From Clostridiales bacterium (GTDB taxonomy: Bacteria; Bacillota; Clostridia; Lachnospirales; Lachnospiraceae): 7,176 bases of DNA. The notes under the pieces were generated by a model. That model had not been told where the DNA came from, searched no databases, and saw only the letters and a list, made by a program, of their open reading frames with translations. The position numbers and the translations under genes were made by a program. The stretch spans positions 1 to 7,176 of the forward strand of contig JAHZHN010000029.1 in assembly GCA_019420275.1 (NCBI GenBank), in the 5' to 3' direction. This document shows positions 1-7,106 of this stretch, piece after piece; within the stretch, counting starts at the first letter, position 1; the number at the start of each line of letters is the position of its first letter.

Positions 1-1147
1 CTTCGTCAGTCAGCATCTTCCAGATGACTCTGACAAGTTTGCCGGCACAATGCCCCAGGGCATTGTAATGAGTCCGGCCTTCCGCCATCTTCTTATCATA
101 GTAAGCTTTAAAGGTGGCGTTGTTCTTAACGACATTATGAGCTGCATTCATCAGGGCATATCTTAAAACCCTGGAGCCGCGTTTGGACATCCGTGTGCGT
201 CTGGCATTGAAATTACCAGATTGATATACAGACGGATCCAGACCGGCAAATGCAAGCCGTTTTTTGGGAGTGGAGAACCGGTGAATGTCACCGATCTCGC
301 CAAGGATCATCCCGCCATTGAGGTAACCGATGCCGGGAATGGTCATGATGACAGAATCATTGAAACGCATGATTTCTGTCATTTCAGCCTCCACTCTGGC
401 AATCTGCTCATCCAGAAGTTCAATCTGAGCAATTACGGAAACGACCTGGATGGACAGCGCCTGGTCGGATTGACCGACCGACTTCCGTGCCAGAACTCTT
501 AATTCTGCCGCCTGTTCCTTTTTGAAATGACCGTGGGAAGTCTTCGTAAGGAGAGCAGCAAGATGGGTCAGATGCATGGAAGCAATGGCTTGAGCTGTTG
601 GCGCTTCTTTCAGGAGCGCATAGACAGATTTCTGATGCAGGCCGGACTTGAAAAAGTACTGAAGTTCCGGAAAGGTCTGATCTAGATAGGAAGTAAGCTG
701 GATCTTAAGCCAGGTTCGCTGTTTGATCGTTTTCTGACGGAAACGCCCCAGTTCTTTGAGGTTCATCAGATCAAGATCCTCAAAGGTAACGAACCGGTAG
801 GATTTCTGCAACATAAGAGTTTGGGCAATGATGTAAGTGTCAATCTTATCAGTCTTCGTTTTGCGGATGTTATTTTTCCGCATGGAAGAAGTAGAGATGG
901 GATTGAGGACACAAACGTTGTAGCCCTCCGCAACAAGGTAGCGGATCAGGTTGTCGGCATAATGAGCCGTTGATTCAAGACCGATGATGATCTCTTCGTC
1001 GTCGAAAGGTTCGAAGGCGGAAACGAGATACTGGAAGCCATCACCGTCATTTGAGAATTGGAACGGCCCAACAAGGATTTCGCCATCAGAAGAGATGAGA
1101 GAAGCGAAATGGGCTTGTTTAGCTACATCAATACCAACATAGATCAT
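1..1147 (-). CDS. IS110-family DEDD transposase (C-terminus cut by window edge)
   Basis: This is a transposase/recombinase that moves its element through a circular intermediate, guided in studied IS110 members by a bridge RNA. The frame is open from ATG at 1147 to the left edge, giving 382 codons without a stop; family members are usually about 400 aa or less, so only the tail is missing. The N-terminal RuvC-like DEDD domain shows D7 (GIDVAK), E58 (GLEST), and D100 and D103 (KTDKID). The C-terminal Tnp domain begins near the IPGIG motif at 270-274, and a conserved YQSGNF segment places the likely nucleophile serine at about 310. The following Arg/Lys-rich SKRGSR segment is also typical. The start is supported by a GGGAGG Shine-Dalgarno sequence about 9 nt upstream. 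The gene is transcribed away from rdrA. It shows no internal frameshift, so it may be active. I am sure of the family but have no specific IS name. Confidence 0.95.
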   Translation of the reverse strand, partial: MIYVGIDVAKQAHFASLISSDGEILVGPFQFSNDGDGFQYLVSAFEPFDDEEIIIGLESTAHYADNLIRYLVAEGYNVCVLNPISTSSMRKNNIRKTKTDKIDTYIIAQTLMLQKSYRFVTFEDLDLMNLKELGRFRQKTIKQRTWLKIQLTSYLDQTFPELQYFFKSGLHQKSVYALLKEAPTAQAIASMHLTHLAALLTKTSHGHFKKEQAAELRVLARKSVGQSDQALSIQVVSVIAQIELLDEQIARVEAEMTEIMRFNDSVIMTIPGIGYLNGGMILGEIGDIHRFSTPKKRLAFAGLDPSVYQSGNFNARRTRMSKRGSRVLRYALMNAAHNVVKNNATFKAYYDKKMAEGRTHYNALGHCAGKLVRVIWKMLTDE

Positions 1148-1237
1148 GAGGAAATACCTCCCTTTCAAAAATAGTCTGATACCGTGATATCCACCAGCGA
1201 TCATCATCGTAGACTTGATTGAAATAAGTACTCAGTA

Positions 1238-1251
1238 GGAGGAGAACCTCC
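1238..1251 (-). repeat. GC-rich hairpin in the IS leader
   Basis: A perfect 5-bp stem (GGAGG with CCTCC) closes a 4-nt loop, about 90 nt upstream of the transposase start. It probably separates or forms part of the guide-loop domains of the proposed bridge RNA. Because one arm resembles a Shine-Dalgarno sequence, it could be mistaken for a ribosome site, but no gene starts just after it on either strand. Confidence 0.45.
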
Positions 1252-1301
1252 CGGCAACATCCAGCTAATAAACAATTCAGATAAAGGTAGCGGCAATACA
1301 C

Positions 1302-1328
1302 TCCTGTCGAGTAGTCAAGGCTACAGGA
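1302..1328 (-). repeat. Hairpin, likely 5' stem-loop of the bridge RNA
   Basis: Six perfect base pairs (TCCTGT with ACAGGA) enclose a 15-nt loop. Inside it GTAG and CTAC offer an alternative, partly overlapping stem. It is the hairpin nearest the presumed left end of the insertion sequence, the position of the 5' stem-loop in described IS110 bridge RNAs. Confidence 0.5.
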
Positions 1329-1381
1329 AAAGATCAAAAGTCCACAGTATCTGAGTTGTATTAAACCACGATATCAAAAAG

Positions 1382-1433
1382 AAAGGAAATATGGTGTTTT
1401 TGCTTCTATAAACATCATACAAGGAAATTATGG
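1382..1433 (+). promoter_or_regulatory. rdrA leader with duplicated ribosome-site/start sequence and a 6-codon upstream ORF
   Basis: The sequence AAGGAAAT followed by ATGG occurs twice, at 1383-1394 and at 1421-1433, the second copy with one extra T. The first copy starts a tiny frame, 1391-1411, encoding MVFLLL and a stop. The second is the rdrA start. The spacing from the GGA core to the rdrA ATG is only about 4 nt, which suggests modest initiation. I see no convincing -35/-10 pair in this leader. The upstream mini-ORF may be chance or may be a small leader that affects rdrA translation. Confidence 0.35.
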
Positions 1434-4078
1434 AAGAAAGATTTAAAGAATTAAAATTAAAATTGGAAGGGAAAAAAGATGAAGACATATGGAACCATGT
1501 GCAGTATCCATTGTATATAGATAAGTTTGAAGACACTCTGCGGACGATCTTTCTAGATTCTCTGCGTAAGAAAGAATTCCAGCATAGCAACGAAAAAAAG
1601 AAATTTAGGGAACTTTCCAGAGAGACAGAAAATATTATTGCTTTTTTAGGAGAACGGGGTTCTGGAAAAACAACAGCAATGGAAGAATTTTGCAGGATTC
1701 TGGAAAGCCTATCAGACTCGAGAGAATTGGAATGGTGGTTGAAACATATTATTCCAGAGGAAGATGTACAGATACGGTTGGAGCATACGAAATTCTTTTT
1801 TCATGTATTTCCTCGAATTGATGTTTCTATGTTGGAAAATAAAGAAGATTTGTTTGAATTGATTATGTCTAATCTTTATAAATTCTTTCAAAGCAGAATG
1901 AAAAATAGTTATAGAATAGAGCGGTATGGAAAAGGATGCTATGAGGAAATTATCGAGTTATTTGAGGATGTTTTAAGCGGATATTATGCAATTAGAGATA
2001 GCCGTGAAGAAGAGTATGTGGCTACCTATATTTCAAAAATACAGCATGTTTCACTTAGCCTAGAGCTGCAGGAGAAAATTGACAAATTAGTTGGTAAAAT
2101 TTTGGGCCAAGATAATGACGATGTCGGGCAGAGTTACTTGGTAATTGTCCTCGATGATTTGGATTTAAACATTGAACATGGTTTTGATATGTTAAAACAA
2201 GTGCAGAAATACTTCTCTAGTTCGCACATTATTATTACCTTTTCGGCAGATTATGGGCAGTTAAATGAAATATGCTGGGTCCACTTTATGAAAGCTTTCT
2301 CTTCAGAAAAATCCCATGTAATTGAAGAGAAAGTAGAGGATAAGTGCTGGGAACTGGGGAAAGATTATATTGAGAAAGCCTTACCTATTAGCAAACGAAT
2401 GCATATGCCCAATTTAAATAATGGCACACGGAATGTCCTTGTTCTGGAGTCTGCAAATATAAATGGCGATACAGTGAAACAATATGTAATGAAAACAATT
2501 GCCCGAAAAATGAAAATTTATTACGATATTAATGGCAAAAAGAGACATTATATAGAGCCAAATAATATTAGAGGACTGGTTAATTATCATCGTCTGTTGG
2601 AAGAATTATATGAGATTGATTTTGATGCTTGGGATCAATTAGAGATAGATTCGAAAGAAAGTCAGACTTACATGGAACAGTATAATCAAAACCATGAGCG
2701 TATAAATATGGATATTGCTAACCGTTTGGCAAATAAACTCCTTTCTGATGAACAGAAGAAAGAGTTTGATCAATGGCTTCAGATACGATTAGAGCGGCGC
2801 CCAGAAAGTGCAAGCTTTTTTATGGGGAATATGTCAGACAAAAGTAATATAGATTCAGATGAATGGACTGATATGGAATTATTTTTGAAGGAGAGTGAAC
2901 CTAAAAAAAATGAAAATGCGCAAAATGATTCAAACAAGGAATATAGCTACGGAGAATTGCTACAGCGGATTTATGAATATGGAAGAGATGAACCGAAAAA
3001 CAAGGCATATGTAAAGTGTGTGCTTGCTTCTCTGACTTCGGAAATGGTACGGGAGAAAATTTGTTTTTCGAAAAATCCTGATACAAAAAGACGAGAAGAC
3101 GCAAAATATGCATTACTTGCGCTTATCGGTCAGTCTTTTGGAAATGCCTGGCTTGGAGAGATGATGCCAGGAAAGTTGAGAGGTAAATATGATCAAAGGA
3201 ACTTGGGTTTCCAAGAGAGGACAGTGGGGGGAAAGATGAGTAGACTTCTTTGGCAATTTCCACAAGACATATTTGGCGTACAGAAGAAAAAGAGTTGGCA
3301 AGAAATTAAAAAAATAATTCAAAATATTCAAATGAGTTTAACTGACGGGAAGTTTGTAGGATCTATGGAATGGTTGGTTTCTTTTTTTGATTCGTCCGGA
3401 ACGATAAAAAATAAAGAAATATTTCCCATTCAGTTGAAAATAGATAAAGGAGAAAATTCAGCGAGAAAAAGTCCTGAAGAAAAGTATGTTTTACAACTGG
3501 AATTTGAGAATATGAAATTTCATCGTGGTATTCTAGAATTTATTCCTAGGACACTGGATTTCCCGGATTATCTAGGCAAGTTTCATCATTTTCTTAGCCG
3601 GGAACTTACGAATGCGGTTTCAGGTAAGTTAGGTGATATTACACCGGAGATAAAGAGGAAAATGGTAAATTCTTTCTATAATTGGATAAGAAAACAGTCA
3701 ATTTTTCCGAATAATGGGAGGGAAATCAAAGTGATCTTCCCGTTTTATCAAATGGATTTTTCCTATAATGTTCTTAAGAGGACAAGGAGAGAGTTAAGAG
3801 AAGATAACCCTGAGACATGTGAGAGATATGAATGGCTTTCGTATGTGAGAAAGGCATATCGAAAATTGATTGAGAAGATGAAAGACGAGGAAAAGGAATA
3901 TAGGAAGATAGGCGTATATCTGGAGTACTCTGGGAGATTTGCGAACTTCCCGATAGTCAAAGCGATTTTAGGAGAAGGGGAATTGCCCATCCAAAGGGAA
4001 ATTGTAGATTTGGTGACAACTATCTTTTATGGTGAAGATACTGGGATTATGCCAGATACTTATATAGAAGGAGAATAA
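1430..4078 (+). CDS. rdrA: RADAR anti-phage system ATPase RdrA
   Basis: This is the ATPase component of RADAR (phage restriction by an adenosine deaminase acting on RNA). In characterised systems RdrA forms a heptameric ring that docks on RdrB and is needed for defence. Residues 67-90 carry a P-loop with a clear Walker A, GERGSGKT (74-81). Walker B is the hydrophobic strand ending LDDLD (241-245). A sensor-like strand IIITFSAD follows (267-274), then a YIEKALPISKRMHMP segment (313-327) of the type seen in STAND/KAP-like ATPases, and NNIRGLVNY (378-386). Residues about 468-506 are polar, acidic and Asn-rich and probably form a flexible linker. The C-terminal half (507-882) has no motif I can name. 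No signal peptide or membrane segment is evident, so it is cytoplasmic. ATG at 1430 has AAGGA just upstream. The 882-aa length suits the family. The identification rests largely on its partner rdrB; taken alone it would be called a STAND-like NTPase. Confidence 0.9.
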   Translation: MEERFKELKLKLEGKKDEDIWNHVQYPLYIDKFEDTLRTIFLDSLRKKEFQHSNEKKKFRELSRETENIIAFLGERGSGKTTAMEEFCRILESLSDSRELEWWLKHIIPEEDVQIRLEHTKFFFHVFPRIDVSMLENKEDLFELIMSNLYKFFQSRMKNSYRIERYGKGCYEEIIELFEDVLSGYYAIRDSREEEYVATYISKIQHVSLSLELQEKIDKLVGKILGQDNDDVGQSYLVIVLDDLDLNIEHGFDMLKQVQKYFSSSHIIITFSADYGQLNEICWVHFMKAFSSEKSHVIEEKVEDKCWELGKDYIEKALPISKRMHMPNLNNGTRNVLVLESANINGDTVKQYVMKTIARKMKIYYDINGKKRHYIEPNNIRGLVNYHRLLEELYEIDFDAWDQLEIDSKESQTYMEQYNQNHERINMDIANRLANKLLSDEQKKEFDQWLQIRLERRPESASFFMGNMSDKSNIDSDEWTDMELFLKESEPKKNENAQNDSNKEYSYGELLQRIYEYGRDEPKNKAYVKCVLASLTSEMVREKICFSKNPDTKRREDAKYALLALIGQSFGNAWLGEMMPGKLRGKYDQRNLGFQERTVGGKMSRLLWQFPQDIFGVQKKKSWQEIKKIIQNIQMSLTDGKFVGSMEWLVSFFDSSGTIKNKEIFPIQLKIDKGENSARKSPEEKYVLQLEFENMKFHRGILEFIPRTLDFPDYLGKFHHFLSRELTNAVSGKLGDITPEIKRKMVNSFYNWIRKQSIFPNNGREIKVIFPFYQMDFSYNVLKRTRRELREDNPETCERYEWLSYVRKAYRKLIEKMKDEEKEYRKIGVYLEYSGRFANFPIVKAILGEGELPIQREIVDLVTTIFYGEDTGIMPDTYIEGE
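4068..4073 (+). promoter_or_regulatory. rdrB ribosome binding site inside the rdrA 3' end
   Basis: AAGGAG lies within the last codons of rdrA, 8 nt before the rdrB ATG at 4082. The rdrA stop codon sits between site and start, leaving only 3 nt between the genes. This arrangement fixes the rdrB start and implies coupled translation of the two proteins from one transcript. Confidence 0.85.
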
Positions 4079-4081
4079 TTA

Positions 4082-6742
4082 ATGTCAGATATACCATTAA
4101 TAGATAAAATGGTAAAGCTTCTGTTTGTCTGTATGCCGGTGGAATTAATATTGTCTGCTGAGATCAGTGAAACAAAAATGCCGTATGGACGGCTGGTGGA
4201 ACTGATGCGTTGTTATAATCAGGAATATTCGGATACAGAGGCTGAATTGATCAGTCAATATTATCTAGAGTGTACAAAAGGACATAATGTTTACTTGTCT
4301 CTGACTCAGGTGGCTGGAGATCTTTTAAATGTCAGAAATAATCAGATATGTTGCCGATATGAACATATACTTCGTTGGCGTGACATCTCCCGTGAGATAG
4401 GTGAAGATATTCTTGCATGCGCGTTTTTAGCTGATGATTTCAAGAAAAATCACAGAAATTGGGGAAATTTTACATGGAATATCGTTCTGGGGCATGACAA
4501 TAAGCAGTTAAACGCTATTATGAGCGATGGGATTTCGGACAATCATTTTCATTTATTTGGTTCAGCGCCGGTGTTTCCCTTGATCTGGCTGCGTATAATG
4601 AATGACATTAATCATGGGAAATATATGGCCGGACTAATGGGGATTGATCAAAATCGCAGACATTATCAATATAATCTGACCGGAGTAAAAGAACATTTTT
4701 CGGCGCAGATCCTTATTCTGCATGCGGCTTTGATGCGGGCGGTGATGTATGATGCCCTACAGGAAAAAGATTTTTCTAGGGAATATCATAAAAAAGTACA
4801 TGAATTTCATGAAATCCTGAAATCCGGAAAAAGAATTATCCATAAACAGGAAAATATAAGGAAGTTTGTACAGAAGCTAAGGCTGAAAACATTAGCATCA
4901 GATGAATCATTAATGCCGGATTATACGCTGCATGGGAGCAAAGAACCGGAAACATATTCCAATTGGCTGTTTAGCGGCGAACGGAAACTAATTTATAATA
5001 TGCTTTGTGACATACTGGTTACAAATAGACTACCGGAAAGTGTACAAAAACTCTTATATCCATATCTCGTAATCCGTACATGGTTTCGCAAGGAATTAGT
5101 ACAGAGCAATGATAATATAGGGTTCGAAAATTTTTCGGTCTACAATAGGAGAAAAGGATATTTTCTTCCGGTTAATGCTACGGCAAAAGAAAAGAAAATT
5201 TTTTGGCAGACGAGGGAAAGGAACCAGAACCTGAAATGGATGGTTCAACATGCTGTTCTGGAGAGTTTCCAGTTGCAAAACCTCAAATCATTGGAGATAC
5301 GAATTACACCAGAGGATAACTTTGCGGCCAATGTAAAGCAGATTGAAACATATGACAGACTCCTTGGATCATCAGAGGGAAAAAAGACGATAGGGCAGTA
5401 TATTGAAGAACAGGGCGTTTTGCCGCTGCATCAATTTTATTATGTTTATCATTTTGCGAAAAAGAAAGATGAAATGCTGACAGATGGTTTACGCATGGAA
5501 TGCAGACATAAAAAGTTGCGAAACAAATTGGAGCGACAGGTAGAAAGTATTATAAAAATGCGGCGATTACGTCCGGAAATCGCCTGCCGAATCAGGGGAA
5601 TTGATGCTTGTGCTATGGAGATTGGGTGCAGACCGGAAGTATTTGCTTGTGCTTTTCATGAATTGAGAAGGGATGTACCTTTTGCGTTGGATGATAGAAC
5701 AGTGCGTCATGTGGTAATGAAATATCTAGGGATGAGTTCTGAAGAATATTTTACAAGTTTACATGAAAATATTCCTCAATTGAGTATAACTTATCATGCT
5801 GGAGAAGATTTCCTGGATCCGGTCGACGGGCTACGGGCGCTAGATGAGGCACTGCGGTTTCTTGATATGGAATCGGGAGATAGGTTCGGGCACGCAACAG
5901 TATTGGGATTAGATTTGGGACAATGGTATTATCAAAAATGCTATTGTATTCATTTGAAGAAGCAAGACTATCTGGACAATGTGGTGTGGTTCTATATGAT
6001 GATTATGGAGTTTCAGATAGAAGGGTGTGAACTGCTGAAAGATTACCTGCATAAAGAATACTTAGAGGTATTTCATGACATATATTTAAAGAATAGAAAA
6101 GATACAGAAGATTTAAGAATAGTAGAAAAGGCAAGCATATTTGATTACTATGAAGCCTGGAAACTTCGTGGAAAGAATCCGGACTCCTATAATGCGAGAA
6201 GGTGTCAGTCAGCTGATAGGATGAAATATAGATATGGGATGATGCTGTCCAACACTTCAGAGGAAGATACAGGGCATAAAGATTTATTGATTTCCCATCT
6301 ATATTACTTATATCATTTTGATTTGAAAACAAAAGAACAAGGAAACATGGTTGTCGAAAAAGGTATTCCAAGGATATATGCAGAGGGAGCGGTGAAACTT
6401 CAAAAGTGTATGCAGGAAAAAATTGCGCAAAAGGGAATCGGGATTGAAACCAATCCATCCTCTAATCTTGCAATCAGTACTATGAGAACATATGCTGACC
6501 ATCCGATATTAAATCTATATACACTTGGACTGGGAGATCAGAGAGATGTAACGCAGATGTTTATTTCCATCAATACAGATGACCGAGGTGTTTTTCAGAC
6601 AAGTTTAGAAAATGAATATGCACTCTTAGCATCATCGGTAGAAAATCTTACTGATGAGAACGGAAAAAAATTGTATACTCCACAAGCTGTGTATGAATGG
6701 CTGAATCATATTCGTATAATGGGGAATCAACAGGTGTTTTAG
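4082..6742 (+). CDS. rdrB: RADAR anti-phage system adenosine deaminase RdrB
   Basis: This is the deaminase component of RADAR. Described RdrB proteins assemble into a large hollow shell and convert adenosine to inosine; both RNA editing and ATP/dATP to ITP/dITP conversion have been reported. The adenosine-deaminase TIM-barrel motifs are all visible and in order. They are the metal-binding HFH (H155, H157, in SDNHFHLFG), RGIDACAMEI (505-514, matching the GIDLAGxE strand of ADA), YHAGED (571-576, with zinc ligand H572 and catalytic E575), RFGHAT (601-606, with H604), ETNPSSN (789-795), and NTDD (831-834, with zinc ligand D833). The active site therefore looks intact. About 350 residues separate the HxH strand from the next core motif; ordinary adenosine deaminases lack an insert this long, and it probably serves assembly or RdrA contact. 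The N-terminal 145 residues are also extra to the barrel. There is no signal peptide. It follows rdrA by 3 nt. The 886-aa length fits RdrB and is far above ordinary ADA (about 350 aa). Confidence 0.93.
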   Translation: MSDIPLIDKMVKLLFVCMPVELILSAEISETKMPYGRLVELMRCYNQEYSDTEAELISQYYLECTKGHNVYLSLTQVAGDLLNVRNNQICCRYEHILRWRDISREIGEDILACAFLADDFKKNHRNWGNFTWNIVLGHDNKQLNAIMSDGISDNHFHLFGSAPVFPLIWLRIMNDINHGKYMAGLMGIDQNRRHYQYNLTGVKEHFSAQILILHAALMRAVMYDALQEKDFSREYHKKVHEFHEILKSGKRIIHKQENIRKFVQKLRLKTLASDESLMPDYTLHGSKEPETYSNWLFSGERKLIYNMLCDILVTNRLPESVQKLLYPYLVIRTWFRKELVQSNDNIGFENFSVYNRRKGYFLPVNATAKEKKIFWQTRERNQNLKWMVQHAVLESFQLQNLKSLEIRITPEDNFAANVKQIETYDRLLGSSEGKKTIGQYIEEQGVLPLHQFYYVYHFAKKKDEMLTDGLRMECRHKKLRNKLERQVESIIKMRRLRPEIACRIRGIDACAMEIGCRPEVFACAFHELRRDVPFALDDRTVRHVVMKYLGMSSEEYFTSLHENIPQLSITYHAGEDFLDPVDGLRALDEALRFLDMESGDRFGHATVLGLDLGQWYYQKCYCIHLKKQDYLDNVVWFYMMIMEFQIEGCELLKDYLHKEYLEVFHDIYLKNRKDTEDLRIVEKASIFDYYEAWKLRGKNPDSYNARRCQSADRMKYRYGMMLSNTSEEDTGHKDLLISHLYYLYHFDLKTKEQGNMVVEKGIPRIYAEGAVKLQKCMQEKIAQKGIGIETNPSSNLAISTMRTYADHPILNLYTLGLGDQRDVTQMFISINTDDRGVFQTSLENEYALLASSVENLTDENGKKLYTPQAVYEWLNHIRIMGNQQVF

Positions 6743-6797
6743 TAGCCGTTAAATGTAATATAATAAATTGATAATTTTCTAGGAGTAAGAATATACA

Positions 6798-6863
6798 ATG
6801 AGCGAATATTGCAAAAATATAAAAAAGCAGATGCTCAATAATGTTAGCGTTGGGCAATTTTAG
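6798..6863 (+). CDS. Possible 21-aa micro-ORF, doubtful
   Basis: An ATG with AGGAG 12 nt upstream opens a 21-codon frame reading MSEYCKNIKK then QMLNNVSVGQF and a stop. The spacing from the ribosome site is longer than usual. The peptide is basic at first, has no membrane segment and matches nothing I recognise. It could be a remnant of a decayed gene, a small peptide gene or chance. It lies on the rdrB transcript, upstream of the terminator. Confidence 0.15.
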   Translation: MSEYCKNIKKQMLNNVSVGQF

Positions 6864-6894
6864 CTATTTGTGGTTATTTTAACCCGGCGACAAT

Positions 6895-6936
6895 CTGCAA
6901 AATACTGCTAAAATACTGCTAAAATACTGCATAAAA
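6895..6936 (+). repeat. Short tandem array of 10-11 bp units
   Basis: Four consecutive units begin with CTGC at 6895, 6905, 6916 and 6927. The two middle ones are identical (CTGCTAAAATA). The first lacks one T and the last reads CTGCATAAAA. The period is close to one DNA helical turn, so all copies face the same side of the helix, as expected for clustered protein-binding sites; replication slippage is an equally simple origin. There are no spacers, so this is not a CRISPR array. Confidence 0.8.
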
Positions 6937-6974
6937 GAAATTGAATTAACTGAAAAAATGTGTTAAATTATTAT

Positions 6975-7019
6975 AAGGCAGGGTTTCTCAATGAAGTGGG
7001 GTAACTCTGCCTTTTTGTT
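6975..7019 (+). terminator. Rho-independent terminator after rdrAB
   Basis: An 11-bp stem pairs AAGGCAGGGTT (6975-6985) with AACTCTGCCTT (7003-7013), with one G-T wobble, around a 17-nt loop. It runs directly into a U-rich tract (TTTTTGTT, ending at 7019). This is a textbook intrinsic terminator on the plus strand, about 230 nt past the rdrB stop. It implies a long 3' untranslated region for the operon and separates it from the next ORF. Confidence 0.88.
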
Positions 7020-7106
7020 ATAGGTAAGGCTGAGAACGGGAGTAGATATAACAGATGCCTCGTTATCAATATCTGAGAAGTTTTGCGCTGCTGGGATGAG
7101 GGGATT

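Larger units (their letters stand above)
1180..1335 (-). ncRNA. Candidate IS110 bridge RNA region
   Basis: IS110-group elements encode a structured bridge RNA in the non-coding stretch upstream of the transposase, with one loop reading the target and another the donor ends. Here that stretch folds, on the minus strand, into a series of hairpins in the expected order. A 5' stem-loop at 1302-1328 pairs TCCTGT with ACAGGA. A larger loop at 1261-1293 is closed by GCTA/TAGC, extended by two C-G pairs across a bulge, with a 20-nt loop that could hold target guides. A hairpin at 1238-1251 pairs GGAGG with CCTCC around a 4-nt loop. The remaining 3' part (1180-1230) has weaker pairing such as GATA/TATC. 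The limits are approximate and the folding was done by eye. The family makes an RNA here likely, but the sequence does not prove it. Confidence 0.5.
1..1383 (-). mobile_element. IS110-family insertion sequence, partial
   Basis: The transposase reading frame and its long non-coding 5' region together look like the left (upstream) part of an IS110-group element on the minus strand. The right end lies beyond position 1. IS110 elements generally lack terminal inverted repeats and make no conventional target duplication, so the left end cannot be read directly. About 1383 is a guess based on where the structured region ends and the AT-rich rdrA leader begins; anything from about 1340 to 1415 is possible. 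The segment is visibly richer in G+C than the defence operon beside it, which fits separate origin. Confidence 0.72.
6743..7106. other. Intergenic region between rdrB and the right-edge ORF
   Basis: These 364 bases hold no convincing protein gene. From left to right they contain a TATAAT hexamer at 6759-6764 with no good -35 element, a 21-codon micro-ORF, a short array of CTGC-headed repeats, a strong terminator, and after it a weak inverted repeat (GATAT at 7045-7049 with ATATC at 7069-7073, and AAC with GTT inside) ahead of the next ORF. The stretch before the terminator is very AT-rich. Confidence 0.6.

Noticed and set aside
221..502. Plus-strand 93-aa open frame
   Set aside because: It lies antisense within the transposase gene, whose minus-strand frame has family motifs throughout; this frame shows none.
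1340..1412. Sigma-70 promoter for rdrA (TTGTAT at 1356-1361, TATAAA at 1407-1412)
   Set aside because: The hexamers are not spaced 16-18 bp apart and neither has a proper partner at the right distance, so no promoter is called.
1321..1590. Minus-strand 89-aa open frame overlapping the rdrA start
   Set aside because: It is antisense to the rdrA N-terminus and crosses the IS/leader junction; it has no recognisable motif and looks like a shadow.
6003..6458. Minus-strand 151-aa open frame inside rdrB
   Set aside because: It is fully antisense to a region of rdrB with a coherent deaminase protein; its composition is that of a reversed AT-rich gene and it shows no motif.
6648..6857. Minus-strand 69-aa hydrophobic frame at the rdrB 3' end
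   Set aside because: It starts with TTG, has no evident ribosome site, and overlaps the rdrB 3' end antisense. The hydrophobic start comes from AT-rich sequence, so it is not convincing as a small membrane protein.
6895..6936. CRISPR array
   Set aside because: The units are only 10-11 bp and abut each other with no unique spacers.
7015..7052. Promoter for the right-edge ORF (TTGTTA and TATAAC)
   Set aside because: The spacer would be 26 bp, too long for a normal promoter, and the first hexamer is part of the terminator U-tract.
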